A stretch of DNA of 64,000 bases from Lysobacteraceae bacterium (GTDB taxonomy: Bacteria > Pseudomonadota > Gammaproteobacteria > Xanthomonadales > Rhodanobacteraceae). A program made the position numbers and the translations under genes. Shown piece by piece: positions 38,118-46,645 of the stretch (position 1 is its first letter; the number at the start of each line of letters is the position of its first letter). The notes beneath the pieces were generated by a model, which was not told the DNA's origin, did not search any database, and saw nothing but the letters and a program-made list of their open reading frames with translations. The stretch spans positions 1 through 64,000 of the forward strand of contig JAJFUF010000036.1 of the NCBI GenBank assembly GCA_021372495.1. Reading direction: 5' to 3'.

Positions 38118-39084
38118 CCGGTTCGCGGGCGCGGCGGCAGCGCTGGCGCTGATCGGCATCGCCCTGGCCGCGCACGCCCGGGACTACGGGCTGGGCCATC
38201 CGGCCAGCGCGCAGCAGATCGCCGGATGGGACATCGACGTGCGCCCGGACGGCACGGGCCTGCCGGACGGACAGGGCTCGGTCGCCGACGGCGAGCAGGT
38301 CTACGAGGCCAACTGCGCGGCCTGCCACGGCACCTTCGGCGACAGCAACGAGTACATCGCGCTCGCCGGCGGCGTCGGCTCGCTGGCCAGCGGCGCGCCG
38401 GTACGCACGGTCGGCAGCAAGCTCAACTACGCCACCACGCTGTTCGACTACATCAACCGCGCGATGCCTTTCCCGCACTCGAAGTCGCTGAGCGCGGACG
38501 AGGTGTACGCGGTCGCCGCCTACGTGCTCAACCTCAACGACATCGTGCCCGCCGACTTCGTGGCGAACCGGCAGACGCTGCCTGCGGTGAAGATGCCGAA
38601 CCGCGACGGCTTCAAGCCGTTCCCCGGCATGATGAGCGTGCGTGGCAAACCCGACGTGCGCAACACCGCCTGCATGAAGGATTGCGAGAAGGCGGTCGCG
38701 ATCACCGGCCAGCTTCCGGCCGGATTCGTCGAGGGCATGTACGGCGACATCCGCGACAACTTCCGCGGCCTGGCCACGATGAACGAGGCGCCGCCGCCGG
38801 CCGGCGCGGCGCCGGCCGGCGCACCCTCCGGACATGCCCTGACGCAGCAGTACGGCTGCGTCGCCTGCCACGGCACGGACAAAGCCATCGTCGGCCCGGC
38901 GTTCCGCGACGTCGCGCGCAAGTACCAGGGCGACGCCACGGCCACCGCGCACCTCACCCGCAAGATCCGCGAGGGCGGTTCCGGCGTCTGGGGCAGCGTG
39001 CCGATGCCGCCGCAGACCGGGCCGTCCGACGTCGAGCTGACCGCCATCATCCAGTGGGTGCTGGCCGGTGCGAAGACGCCGTGA
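38104..39084 (+). CDS. soxD: SoxD, dihaem cytochrome c subunit
   Basis: The 326-residue protein has a signal peptide ending AHA and two haem-binding motifs, CAACH at 71-75 and CVACH at 252-256. This two-domain layout is that of SoxD; the Pro/Ala-rich linker is at about 228-245. SoxD receives electrons from the SoxC molybdenum centre and passes them to a small cytochrome c. Its ATG lies inside the end of soxC (14-base overlap), so the two chains are made together. Confidence 0.93.
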   Translation: MSRYDRFAGAAAALALIGIALAAHARDYGLGHPASAQQIAGWDIDVRPDGTGLPDGQGSVADGEQVYEANCAACHGTFGDSNEYIALAGGVGSLASGAPVRTVGSKLNYATTLFDYINRAMPFPHSKSLSADEVYAVAAYVLNLNDIVPADFVANRQTLPAVKMPNRDGFKPFPGMMSVRGKPDVRNTACMKDCEKAVAITGQLPAGFVEGMYGDIRDNFRGLATMNEAPPPAGAAPAGAPSGHALTQQYGCVACHGTDKAIVGPAFRDVARKYQGDATATAHLTRKIREGGSGVWGSVPMPPQTGPSDVELTAIIQWVLAGAKTP

Positions 39085-39161
39085 GCGGACCACGCGATCG
39101 CGCCGCCATGCGCAGGGCCCCTGAACAGCAACCGCAACACCAAGTCGAGGAGACACCATCC

Positions 39162-39647
39162 ATGAACCTGTCCAGACGGGCGTTCCTGCAGGCCACCGCC
39201 AGCGGCACCGCCCTGCTACTCGTCGCCGCCACGGGCCTCGCCCCGCGCCGCGCCGCAGCAGCGGTCAACCCGCTCGCGCCGAGCGACCACCGCCCGCAAT
39301 TCGAGGCGACCAACCTCGACGACGTCGTCAAGCAGTTGGGCGGCGGCAAGGCGCAGCCGTCCGCCGACATCGACCTGAAGGCACCCGAGATCGCCGAGAA
39401 CGGCGCCGTGGTGCCGGTGGAGATCCAGAGCAAGCTGCCGGGCACGCGCCTGATCGCCATCGTCTCGGAGAAGAACCCGCACGCGCTGTCCGCCGCCTTC
39501 CACATCCCCGACGGCACCGAGCCGTACGTGTCGACGCGCGTCAAGATCGCGGAGACGTCGAACCTGTACGCGCTGGTGCAGACCGACCAGGGTTTCTTCT
39601 ACGCCAACCGCCTGGTCAAGGTGACCCTGGGCGGTTGCGGCGGTTGA
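39162..39647 (+). CDS. soxY: SoxY, sulfur-carrier protein
   Basis: The 161-residue protein has a Tat signal with RRAFLQA, an immunoglobulin-like domain, and the diagnostic C-terminal GGCGG. The Cys (C159) on this swinging arm carries the thiosulfate-derived sulfur through the cycle. A GAGGAG ribosome site precedes the ATG. soxZ follows after 22 bp, as usual, and supplies the partner chain exported together with SoxY. Confidence 0.95.
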   Translation: MNLSRRAFLQATASGTALLLVAATGLAPRRAAAAVNPLAPSDHRPQFEATNLDDVVKQLGGGKAQPSADIDLKAPEIAENGAVVPVEIQSKLPGTRLIAIVSEKNPHALSAAFHIPDGTEPYVSTRVKIAETSNLYALVQTDQGFFYANRLVKVTLGGCGG

Positions 39648-39669
39648 GCGGTATTCCGAGGAGAGAGCA

Positions 39670-39981
39670 ATGGCAGATCCGATGCGAATCCGCGCCACCC
39701 TGACCGGCGACACCGTCGAGGTGAAGGTCCTGATGGCGCACCCGATGGAAACCGGCCTGCGCAAGGATGCCGACGGCAAGCTGGTGCCCGCGCGCTACAT
39801 CGAGACGGTGAAGGTCAACTGCAACGGCAAGGACGTCCTGACCGCCGACTGGGGCCCTGCGGTGTCCAAGAACCCGTTCCTGGCGTTCCGCTTCAAGGGC
39901 GCGGCCAAGGGCGACAAGGTCACGGTCACGTGGACCGACTCCGAGGGCGAGAGCCGCACCGACGAGGCGGCGATCGGCTGA
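39670..39981 (+). CDS. soxZ: SoxZ, partner of SoxY
   Basis: The 103-residue protein matches SoxZ: RIRATLTGDTVEVKVLMAHPMETG at the start, then VKVNCNGKDVL and KNPFLAFRFKG. It has no signal peptide of its own, as expected for a chain exported by hitch-hiking with SoxY through Tat. The SoxYZ heterodimer is the substrate carrier on which SoxXA, SoxB and SoxCD act. Confidence 0.95.
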   Translation: MADPMRIRATLTGDTVEVKVLMAHPMETGLRKDADGKLVPARYIETVKVNCNGKDVLTADWGPAVSKNPFLAFRFKGAAKGDKVTVTWTDSEGESRTDEAAIG

Positions 39982-40034
39982 GCGCGCCCGGGCGCGGCCA
40001 GGGCGAACGATGCGCCTGCGAGAAGACGGAGACG

Positions 40035-40328
40035 ATGCGAACCCCGCTTTCGATCCTGCTGCCGGGCACCGCCGCGGCGTTCGCGGCGGCGACGCCCGCG
40101 CGCGCCGCCGCTGCGCAGGCCGGCGCCGCCGCGTGCACGCGGGTCGTGCCGGGGGCGATCGGCGCGGGCGCGGATTTCCTGCTCGGGGGCAGCCGGACGC
40201 CGGGCGGCTACCCGTTTGCGCCGGTGGTCGGGGAGCCGCTGCCGGACGGCGTGCAGGCCGTGCCATCCGGCACGACCGGGATCGCGCGCCTGCAGGCGCG
40301 CGAAGGCCACGCACACATCAAGCCATGA
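40035..40328 (+). CDS. Small putative secreted protein between soxZ and soxA
   Basis: This 97-residue frame has a signal-like start (LLPGTAAAFAAATPARA), a single cysteine near residue 34 and a Gly/Pro-rich tail ending AHIKP. A GGAG site stands 5 bp before the ATG. I find no similarity to a Sox subunit, and it does not look like SoxK. The gap it fills is 375 bp long, unusual in this compact cluster, which supports its being a gene, but codon evidence is weak in such GC-rich DNA. Function unknown. Confidence 0.45.
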   Translation: MRTPLSILLPGTAAAFAAATPARAAAAQAGAAACTRVVPGAIGAGADFLLGGSRTPGGYPFAPVVGEPLPDGVQAVPSGTTGIARLQAREGHAHIKP

Positions 40329-40356
40329 GCGCCGGGGGCGATCGGGAGAACGAAAC

Positions 40357-41190
40357 ATGAAGGCGAGTGCCAAGAAGTTCGGATTCTGGCTGGCGGCTGC
40401 GGTAACCGCCGCCTGCAGTTTCACGGCGACGCTGGTCTGGGCGCAGTCCGCCGCGAACCAGGATCCGGTGGCCGAATACCGCGCGATGTTCGGCGACGAC
40501 AATCCGGCCGAACTGTGGCTGACGCGCGGCAAGGATCTGTGGACCGCGCCGCGCGGCCCGAAGCACGTCGCGCTGGCGAACACCTGCGACCTCGGCATGG
40601 GCGTCGGCGTGATCGCCGGCGCCTACGCGCACCTGCCCCGCTACTTCGTCGACAGCGGCCGCGTGCAGGATCTGGAATCGCGCCTGCTCACCTGCATGGT
40701 CGTGCAGCAGGGCTTCAAGCAGGCCGACCTGGTGGCAAACCGCTTCGGCGACGGCGACCGCAAGTCGGACCTCGAGGCGCTGGCGGCCTACCTCGTCGAC
40801 GCCTCGCGCGGCGTGCCGATCAGCCTGCCGCTGGACCACCCGCAGGAAAAGCGGGCCTACGCACTGGGCGAGGCGATCTTCTATTACCGCGCCGGCACCC
40901 ACGATTTCTCCTGCGCGACGTGCCACAGCCAGCCCGACAAGCGCATCCGCCTGCAGCGGCTGCCCGACCTCGCCACGCCGGAGGGCGCGCGCGAGGCCTA
41001 CACCACCTGGCCCGCCTATCGCGTCTCGCAGGGCGAGGTGCGCACCATGGAGTGGCGCCTGGGCGACTGCTTCCGCCAGCAGCGCCTGCCGGAAATGACG
41101 TACGGCTCCGACGCCGCGATCGCCCTGACCATGTTCCTCGCCAAGAACGCCGAAGGCGGCGAGCTGGCAGCCCCCGGTCTCAAGCGTTGA
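40357..41190 (+). CDS. soxA: SoxA, catalytic cytochrome subunit of SoxXA
   Basis: The 277-residue protein has a signal peptide ending VWA. One haem motif is present, CATCH (186-190), and the active-site cysteine carrying the persulfide-ligated haem is in LGDCFRQQRLPE (C238). The first domain has kept only C77 and C113, so it is the mono-haem type. SoxXA oxidatively couples thiosulfate to the SoxY cysteine. GGGAGAA lies before the ATG; soxX follows 10 bp after the stop. Confidence 0.93.
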   Translation: MKASAKKFGFWLAAAVTAACSFTATLVWAQSAANQDPVAEYRAMFGDDNPAELWLTRGKDLWTAPRGPKHVALANTCDLGMGVGVIAGAYAHLPRYFVDSGRVQDLESRLLTCMVVQQGFKQADLVANRFGDGDRKSDLEALAAYLVDASRGVPISLPLDHPQEKRAYALGEAIFYYRAGTHDFSCATCHSQPDKRIRLQRLPDLATPEGAREAYTTWPAYRVSQGEVRTMEWRLGDCFRQQRLPEMTYGSDAAIALTMFLAKNAEGGELAAPGLKR

Positions 41191-41200
41191 GGACCCGACC

Positions 41201-41812
41201 ATGCGCATCCTGATCCGCCTCATGCCCCTGCTGGCCGCCGTGCCGCTGCTGTCCGCCGCCGCCGGCCCCGACCGCAACGCGCAGGCGCGCGCCGCGATGC
41301 AGTCCTCGTTCAAGGCCCACGGCCAGGCCGGCATGGAGCGCCTGGACCAGGACGCGACCCAGGCGCTGTGCTCGCGCTACGCACCCGGCATGCCGCCCGG
41401 CGAGGACGCCGCGCGCGCGATGGCGGCCAACCGCGCGAGCATCAGGTATCCGGCCGACGGCAACTTCCTCGGCGACTGGAAGCGCGGCGAGGCGATCGCC
41501 CAGGAAGGCACCGGCAAGCAGTATTCGGACGACCCGGGCAAGCCCTCCGGCGGCAACTGCTACGCCTGCCACCGGCTGTCCGGGGACGAGGTCGCCTACG
41601 GCACGATCGGCCCGTCGCTGTACCAGTTCGGCAAGAACCGCGGGCGCTCCGAGGAGATGCTGAAACTCACCTGGAGCATGATCTACGACATGAAGGCGTT
41701 CACGCTGTGCTCGGCGATGCCGCGCTTCGGCAGCCGGGGCATCCTCGACGAACAGCAGATCAAGGACGTCATGGCGCTGCTGTTCGACCCCGATTCGCCG
41801 GTCAACCGGTAG
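41201..41812 (+). CDS. soxX: SoxX, cytochrome c subunit of SoxXA
   Basis: The 203-residue protein has a signal peptide (MPLLAAVPLLSAAA), one haem motif CYACH (120-124) and the probable Met ligand in LCSAMPRFG (M173). An N-terminal extension of about 80 residues precedes the cytochrome domain, as in longer SoxX proteins. It accepts electrons from SoxA and hands them to the respiratory chain. GAGGA precedes the start. Confidence 0.92.
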   Translation: MRILIRLMPLLAAVPLLSAAAGPDRNAQARAAMQSSFKAHGQAGMERLDQDATQALCSRYAPGMPPGEDAARAMAANRASIRYPADGNFLGDWKRGEAIAQEGTGKQYSDDPGKPSGGNCYACHRLSGDEVAYGTIGPSLYQFGKNRGRSEEMLKLTWSMIYDMKAFTLCSAMPRFGSRGILDEQQIKDVMALLFDPDSPVNR

Positions 41813-41831
41813 GCGCACGGGAGTCCACGAC

Positions 41832-43547
41832 ATGAGCATGAGCCGCCGCGAGTTCGTCCGGCTGTTGGCCGCCGCCGTCGCCGCCGGACTGCCGCTGGGT
41901 TCGCGGCGCGCCTTCGCGGCCGCCGCCGGCGAGGCGCTGTACGATGCGCCGGCGTTCGGCAATGTCAGCCTGCTGCACGTCACCGACAGCCACGCGCAAC
42001 TGCTGCCGATCCACTTCCGCGAGCCGTCGGCCAATATCGGCGTCGGCGCCGCGCGCGGACAGCCGCCGCACCTGGTCGGCGAGCATCTGCTGAAGCACTA
42101 CGGCATCCGGCCGGGCACGCGCGAGGCGCACGCGCTGACCTGCCTCGACTTCGTCGAGGCGGCGCGCCGGTTCGGCCGGGTCGGCGGCTACGCGCACCTG
42201 GCGACGCTGATCAAGCGCTTGCGCGCCAGCCGCCCCGGCGCGCTGCTGCTCGACGGCGGCGATACCTGGCAGGGCTCCGCGACCTCGCTGTGGACGCGCG
42301 GCCAGGACATGGTCGATGCGCAGCTCGAGCTGGGCGTCGACGTGATGACCGGGCACTGGGAATTCACCTACGGCGCCGAACGCGTCAGGGAAGTCGTCGA
42401 CGGGCCGTTCAAGGGCAAGGTCGATTTCGTCGCCCACAACGTGCAGACCGCCGACTTCGGCGACCCGGTATTCCCGGATTACGCGCTGCGCGAGGTCAAC
42501 GGCGTCGACGTGGCGGTGATCGGCCAGGCGTTCCCGTACACGCCGATCGCCCACCCGCGCCATTTCGTCGCCGACTGGACGTTCGGCATCCAGGACGACC
42601 ACCTGCAGCAGGTGATCGACAAGGCGCGCAAGGCCGGCGCCGCGATCGTCGTGCTGCTCTCGCACAACGGCATGGACTGCGACCTCAAGCTCGCCTCGCG
42701 CGTGCGCGGCCTCGACGCGATCCTCGGCGGCCACACCCACGACGGCGTGCCGCGGCCGGTGGCGGTGAAGAACGCGGGCGGCCAGACCCTGGTCACCAAC
42801 GCCGGCAGCAACGGCAAGTTCGTCGGCGTGCTCGACCTCGACGTGCGCGACGGCAGGCTGCACGACTTCCGCTACCGGCTGCTGCCGGTGTTCAGCAACC
42901 TGCTCGAAGCCGACCCGGCGATGCAGGCGCTGATCGCGCGCCATCGCCAACCCCACGAGGCCCGGCTGTCCGAACGGTTCGCGGTCAGCGAGGGCCTGCT
43001 GTACCGCCGCGGCAACTTCAACGGCAGCTTCGACCAGTTGATCCTCGACGCGCTGATGGCGGTCAAGGACGCCGAGATCGCGTTCTCGCCCGGCTTCCGC
43101 TGGGGCACCACGCTGCTGCCCGGCGAGCCGATCACGCGCGAGCGGCTGATGGACCAGACCGCAATCACTTATCCGACCGTCACCGTCAACGCTTTCACCG
43201 GCGAGCGCATCAAGGCGATTCTCGAGGACGTCGGCGACAACCTGTTCAACCCCGATCCCTACTACCAGCAGGGCGGCGACATGGTGCGCGTCGGCGGGCT
43301 CAGCTACGCCTGCGACCCGGGCGCGCCCATGGGGCGGCGCATCAGCGACCTGCGCCTCGACGGCAAGCCAATCGACGCGACCCGCACCTACAAGGTCGCC
43401 GGCTGGGCCTCGGTCGCGGAGGACGCCAGCGGCGAACCGGTCTGGGACGTGGTCGCCGACTACCTCAAGGCGCACCCGGCGCTGGCTGCGCCCAGGCTCA
43501 ACCTTCCGCGCCTGGTCGGCGTGCGGGACGACCCCGGCATCGCCTGA
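41832..43547 (+). CDS. soxB: SoxB, sulfate thiol esterase
   Basis: The 571-residue protein has a Tat-type signal (SRREFVRLLAAAV), and the calcineurin-like dimanganese site is visible in HVTDSHAQ (D52, H54), DGGDTWQGS, the HNVQT region, SHNGMDCD and GGHTHDGVP. The 5'-nucleotidase-type C-terminal domain follows. It hydrolyses sulfate from the SoxY-bound thiosulfonate. GGGAG stands before the ATG. The next gene, soxH, starts 2 bp after its stop. Confidence 0.95.
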   Translation: MSMSRREFVRLLAAAVAAGLPLGSRRAFAAAAGEALYDAPAFGNVSLLHVTDSHAQLLPIHFREPSANIGVGAARGQPPHLVGEHLLKHYGIRPGTREAHALTCLDFVEAARRFGRVGGYAHLATLIKRLRASRPGALLLDGGDTWQGSATSLWTRGQDMVDAQLELGVDVMTGHWEFTYGAERVREVVDGPFKGKVDFVAHNVQTADFGDPVFPDYALREVNGVDVAVIGQAFPYTPIAHPRHFVADWTFGIQDDHLQQVIDKARKAGAAIVVLLSHNGMDCDLKLASRVRGLDAILGGHTHDGVPRPVAVKNAGGQTLVTNAGSNGKFVGVLDLDVRDGRLHDFRYRLLPVFSNLLEADPAMQALIARHRQPHEARLSERFAVSEGLLYRRGNFNGSFDQLILDALMAVKDAEIAFSPGFRWGTTLLPGEPITRERLMDQTAITYPTVTVNAFTGERIKAILEDVGDNLFNPDPYYQQGGDMVRVGGLSYACDPGAPMGRRISDLRLDGKPIDATRTYKVAGWASVAEDASGEPVWDVVADYLKAHPALAAPRLNLPRLVGVRDDPGIA

Positions 43548-43549
43548 CC

Positions 43550-44539
43550 ATGCTCCGGCTCGCGCTGTCCGCACTGCTGGCGTTGATCGCCACCGCGGCA
43601 CCGGCGCGCGCCGCGCCCGCGCCGCCCGCGCACGCCGCCCCCGCGGCATGGGCGGCGAGCGACATGGCGCTGCCGGTGCACCGGGTCGGAGCGCACAGCT
43701 ATTACGTCGAGGGGCGGCTCGAGGAAGCCAGCCGGGCCAACGAGGGTTTCATCGCCAACGCCGGCTTCGTGATCACGGACGGCGGCGTGGTGGTGTTCGA
43801 CGCGCTGGGCTCGCCGGCCCTGGCCGACCGCCTGATCGCGGCGATCCGCGCGCGCACCGACCGGCCGATCCGGCGCGTCGTCATAAGCCACTACCACGCC
43901 GACCACTTCTACGGCATCCCGGCATTCCGCCGCATCGGCGCCGAGATCTGGGCCGACGCCCGCGCCCGCGCCTACCTGAACTCTCCCGCCGCGGCCGAGC
44001 GCCTGGCCGAGCGCGAACGCATCATCGGCCGCTGGCTCGGCCCGCATTTCAGCCTGCCGTTGCCCGACCGCTGGATCGACGGCGACCAGGACTTCGTCAT
44101 GGGCGGCGTGCATTTCGCGCTGCGCCGACTGGGCCCGGCGCACTCGCCCGAGGATCTGGCCATGCAGGTCGAACCCGACGGCGTGCTGTACTCGGGCGAC
44201 GTGGTCTATGCCGGGCGGGTGCCCTTCATCGGCGACGCGGACACGCGCCTGTGGCTGCGCGCGATCGACCGCCTGCTGGCGATTCCGTCGCGGGTGATGG
44301 TGCCGGGGCACGGACCGGCCTCGTTCGCGCCGCGCCGCGACGCCCGCATGACCCGCGAATACCTCGACTTCCTGCGCGAGCAGATGGGCCGCGCGGTACG
44401 GAACTTCGTGCCGTTCGACGACGCATACCGGCAGGTCGACTGGAAACGCTTCCAGGCCGAGCCGACCTTCGACGTCGCCAACCGCCGCAACGCCTACAAC
44501 GTCTATCTGCAGATGGAGCAGGAAATGCTCGGTGAGTAA
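43550..44539 (+). CDS. soxH: SoxH-like metallo-beta-lactamase-fold protein
   Basis: The 329-residue protein has a signal peptide (SALLALIATAAPARA) and the MBL-fold metal motif HYHADH (H114, H116, D118, H119), followed by VMVPGHGPASF. SoxH genes end many sox clusters, including that of Paracoccus, and the protein is not essential for thiosulfate oxidation; its substrate is unknown. It starts 2 bp after soxB and ends 7 bp before the convergent CsoR-like gene, so it is the last sox gene. Confidence 0.8.
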   Translation: MLRLALSALLALIATAAPARAAPAPPAHAAPAAWAASDMALPVHRVGAHSYYVEGRLEEASRANEGFIANAGFVITDGGVVVFDALGSPALADRLIAAIRARTDRPIRRVVISHYHADHFYGIPAFRRIGAEIWADARARAYLNSPAAAERLAERERIIGRWLGPHFSLPLPDRWIDGDQDFVMGGVHFALRRLGPAHSPEDLAMQVEPDGVLYSGDVVYAGRVPFIGDADTRLWLRAIDRLLAIPSRVMVPGHGPASFAPRRDARMTREYLDFLREQMGRAVRNFVPFDDAYRQVDWKRFQAEPTFDVANRRNAYNVYLQMEQEMLGE

Positions 44540-44546
44540 CGCCGAC

Positions 44547-44834
44547 TCAACCGAACTTGGCCAGCAGGCGCGCCAGTTCGCCGGTCGAGGCGCGGATGTC
44601 GTCCAGGTCCGCCGAAGCCTCGACGTGACTGACCAGACTGCAGGCGAGCATGTCGTAGAAGGCCTTGTCCAGCGCGCGGCGCGCCGCCGTGAGCTGCTGG
44701 GCCACCTGCTCGCACGAGCCGTTCGCCAGGATCATCGCCTGGACGCCGCGCATTTGCCCCTCGATGCGGGCCAGGCGGGCGGCAATGCGGCGGCGATGCG
44801 CCTGCTCGGTGTCGTGCTGCTCTTTCGCGCTCAT
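44547..44834 (-). CDS. CsoR/CstR-family (DUF156) repressor, atypical ligand set
   Basis: The 95-residue all-helical protein fits the CsoR/RcnR/FrmR/CstR family: ARLARIEGQMRGVQAMI then GSCEQVAQQLTAARRALDKAFYDML. The conserved Cys is C41. At the two other signature positions, where CsoR has His and Cys and RcnR has His and His, it has S66 and H70, and an extra cysteine C65 sits just beside. It therefore lacks the copper set and may sense sulfur species through C41 and C65. The candidate operator is the palindrome at 33397-33412. The gene is convergent with soxH. Confidence 0.82.
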   Translation of the reverse strand: MSAKEQHDTEQAHRRRIAARLARIEGQMRGVQAMILANGSCEQVAQQLTAARRALDKAFYDMLACSLVSHVEASADLDDIRASTGELARLLAKFG

Positions 44835-45207
44835 GCGGACGATTCCGTCGAAACGAACCCATCAATAATGCTGCACCGCACGACCCGACGGCAAAGGGCC
44901 GGCAGAAATTCTCGGCTGCGGGGCGAGTCGCCGCGGCAACGCATATCCCATTCGTTCAATGGTGCCACAGACGTGGCGCGGCGTTCCGGCACTGTTGCGT
45001 CCTCGCTCAATCGCGACAGCGGAAATGCTGCATCGCATTATCCCGGAGGCCGGTAACGGCGTTATTCGCGGCCGCGATGTCCACGCCTGGCAATCCTGTT
45101 TTTGCGTGCTAGGCTAGGTCCATATACCAATACCCGTATGAGTATATAGCCAACACGCAATCGGCACAGACACGCCCGATCCAGGGCAACACGTGGGAGG
45201 GGGATTC
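44835..45207. other. 373-bp divergent gap between the CsoR-like gene and the FadL-type gene
   Basis: The stretch is divergent between the CsoR-like gene (minus) and the FadL-type porin (plus), so it must hold promoters for both. No gene was seen in it. The only strong structure is the nested dyad at 45122-45147. A perfect copy of the sox palindrome is not present, so there is no visible sign of autoregulation of the CsoR-like gene. Confidence 0.5.
45122..45147. promoter_or_regulatory. Nested inverted repeat upstream of the FadL-type gene
   Basis: Outer arms ATATAC (45122-45127) and GTATAT (45142-45147) enclose inner arms ATAC (45130-45133) and GTAT (45136-45139) around CC, so 20 of 26 bases are in dyad. 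It lies 60 bp before the FadL-type gene. The TATACC/GTATA half-sites resemble the sox-promoter palindrome, so the same CsoR-like protein may act here; this is inference. Confidence 0.5.
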
Positions 45208-46482
45208 ATGCAACGGCGAATCGCGGTGTTCATCGGTGCGCTCATGCTCTGCTGCGGCACGGCGTCGGCAACCGACGGTTATTTCTCGCACGGCTACGGC
45301 ATGAAGGCGAAAGGCCGCGGCGGCGCGTCGGCGGCCGTGGTCGCCGACGCCTTCGGTGGCGCGAACAACCCGGCCACGATGGTGATGGCCGGCAACCAGC
45401 TCGACGTCGGCCTCGATGCGTTCAATCCCGAGCGCAGCGCCGAGCGCAGCGGCCTCGGCCCCGGGCTCGACGGCTCGGTCGACAGCGGCCGCAGCTACTT
45501 CGCGATTCCCGAGTTCGCCTACAACCGCATGCTGCGCGACAACCTCGCCCTCGGCGTGACCGTCTACGGCAACGGCGGCATGAACACCGACTATCCCGGC
45601 GGCCAGTTCAATTGCGGACAGGGCGCCGCCAACATGCTGTGCGGCTCCGGTGCGCTGGGCGTCGACCTGACGCAACTGATCGTCGCGCCGACGCTGTCGT
45701 ACGCAATCACCCCGAACCAGTCGATCGGCATCGCGCCGCTGCTCACCTTCCAGCGCTTCTCGGCCAAGGGCCTGCAGGCATTCGCCGGCATCCCCGGGCT
45801 CTCCGCGCAACCCGACAAGGTGAGCAACAACGGGCACGACGATTCCCGCGGCGTCGGCGTCCGCGTCGGCTACTACGCCCGCATCAGCCCGGCCTTCGCC
45901 GTGGGCGCGGCCTACGCGGGCAAGACGCACATGAGCCGTTTCTCCGAGTACGCCGGCCTGTTCGCCGGCCGCGGCAGTTTCGACATTCCGGAGAATTACA
46001 GCCTCGGCGTGGCCTGGACGCCGAGCGCCCCGCTGACCGTCGCCCTCGACTACCAGCGCATCAATTACGGCGACGTCGCGTCGGTGGGGCAGCACAGCCT
46101 GGTGCCGGCGCAACTGGGCGCCGACAACGGCCCGGGCTTCGGCTGGAAGAACATCAACGTCTGGAAGCTCGGCCTCGAGTACGCCAGCTCGGAACGCTGG
46201 ACCTGGCGCGCCGGCTTCAACCACTGCGACGAGCCGATCGGCAGCGCGGACGTGACCTTCAACATCCTCGCGCCCGGCGTGGTCACCAACCACCTCACGC
46301 TCGGCTTCACCTACACGACGCGCGCGGGAGGCGAGTGGACGGTGGCGTACATGCACGCGTTCGAGCGCTCCGTGCAGGGCGCCTCGATCCTGCCCGTGTT
46401 CATGGGCGGCGCGCCGGCCGGCAACGAGCGCATTTCCATGCACGAGAACTCGCTCGGCATCGCCTATGCCTGGAAGCTCTGA
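45208..46482 (+). CDS. FadL/OmpP1-type outer-membrane porin
   Basis: The 424-residue protein has a signal peptide ending ASA, the family N-terminal GYFSHGYGMKAKGRGGAS and the NNPATM motif of FadL hatch domains, then a long beta-barrel ending in AYAWKL. The family moves hydrophobic compounds across the outer membrane. Here it lies between the sox cluster and a persulfide dioxygenase, so uptake or release of elemental sulfur or polysulfide is possible but unproven. ATG 45208 follows GGGAGGGGG; an in-frame ATG at 45193 is less likely. The upstream dyad suggests regulated expression. Confidence 0.82.
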   Translation: MQRRIAVFIGALMLCCGTASATDGYFSHGYGMKAKGRGGASAAVVADAFGGANNPATMVMAGNQLDVGLDAFNPERSAERSGLGPGLDGSVDSGRSYFAIPEFAYNRMLRDNLALGVTVYGNGGMNTDYPGGQFNCGQGAANMLCGSGALGVDLTQLIVAPTLSYAITPNQSIGIAPLLTFQRFSAKGLQAFAGIPGLSAQPDKVSNNGHDDSRGVGVRVGYYARISPAFAVGAAYAGKTHMSRFSEYAGLFAGRGSFDIPENYSLGVAWTPSAPLTVALDYQRINYGDVASVGQHSLVPAQLGADNGPGFGWKNINVWKLGLEYASSERWTWRAGFNHCDEPIGSADVTFNILAPGVVTNHLTLGFTYTTRAGGEWTVAYMHAFERSVQGASILPVFMGGAPAGNERISMHENSLGIAYAWKL

Positions 46483-46645
46483 GTCGGCCACGCCCGCGCA
46501 CGGCAGGTCCGCGCGCGGGCGCGCCACGGGCGAACCGGCCCCGCATCGCGCGCAAGCGGCATGAGCATGCGTGAAACCCCGATGGCGCCCTGGCCCCGAT
46601 ACGTCGCCGGGCCATTGCTCGGATCGGCCGCGCCGGCGGCGCCTT

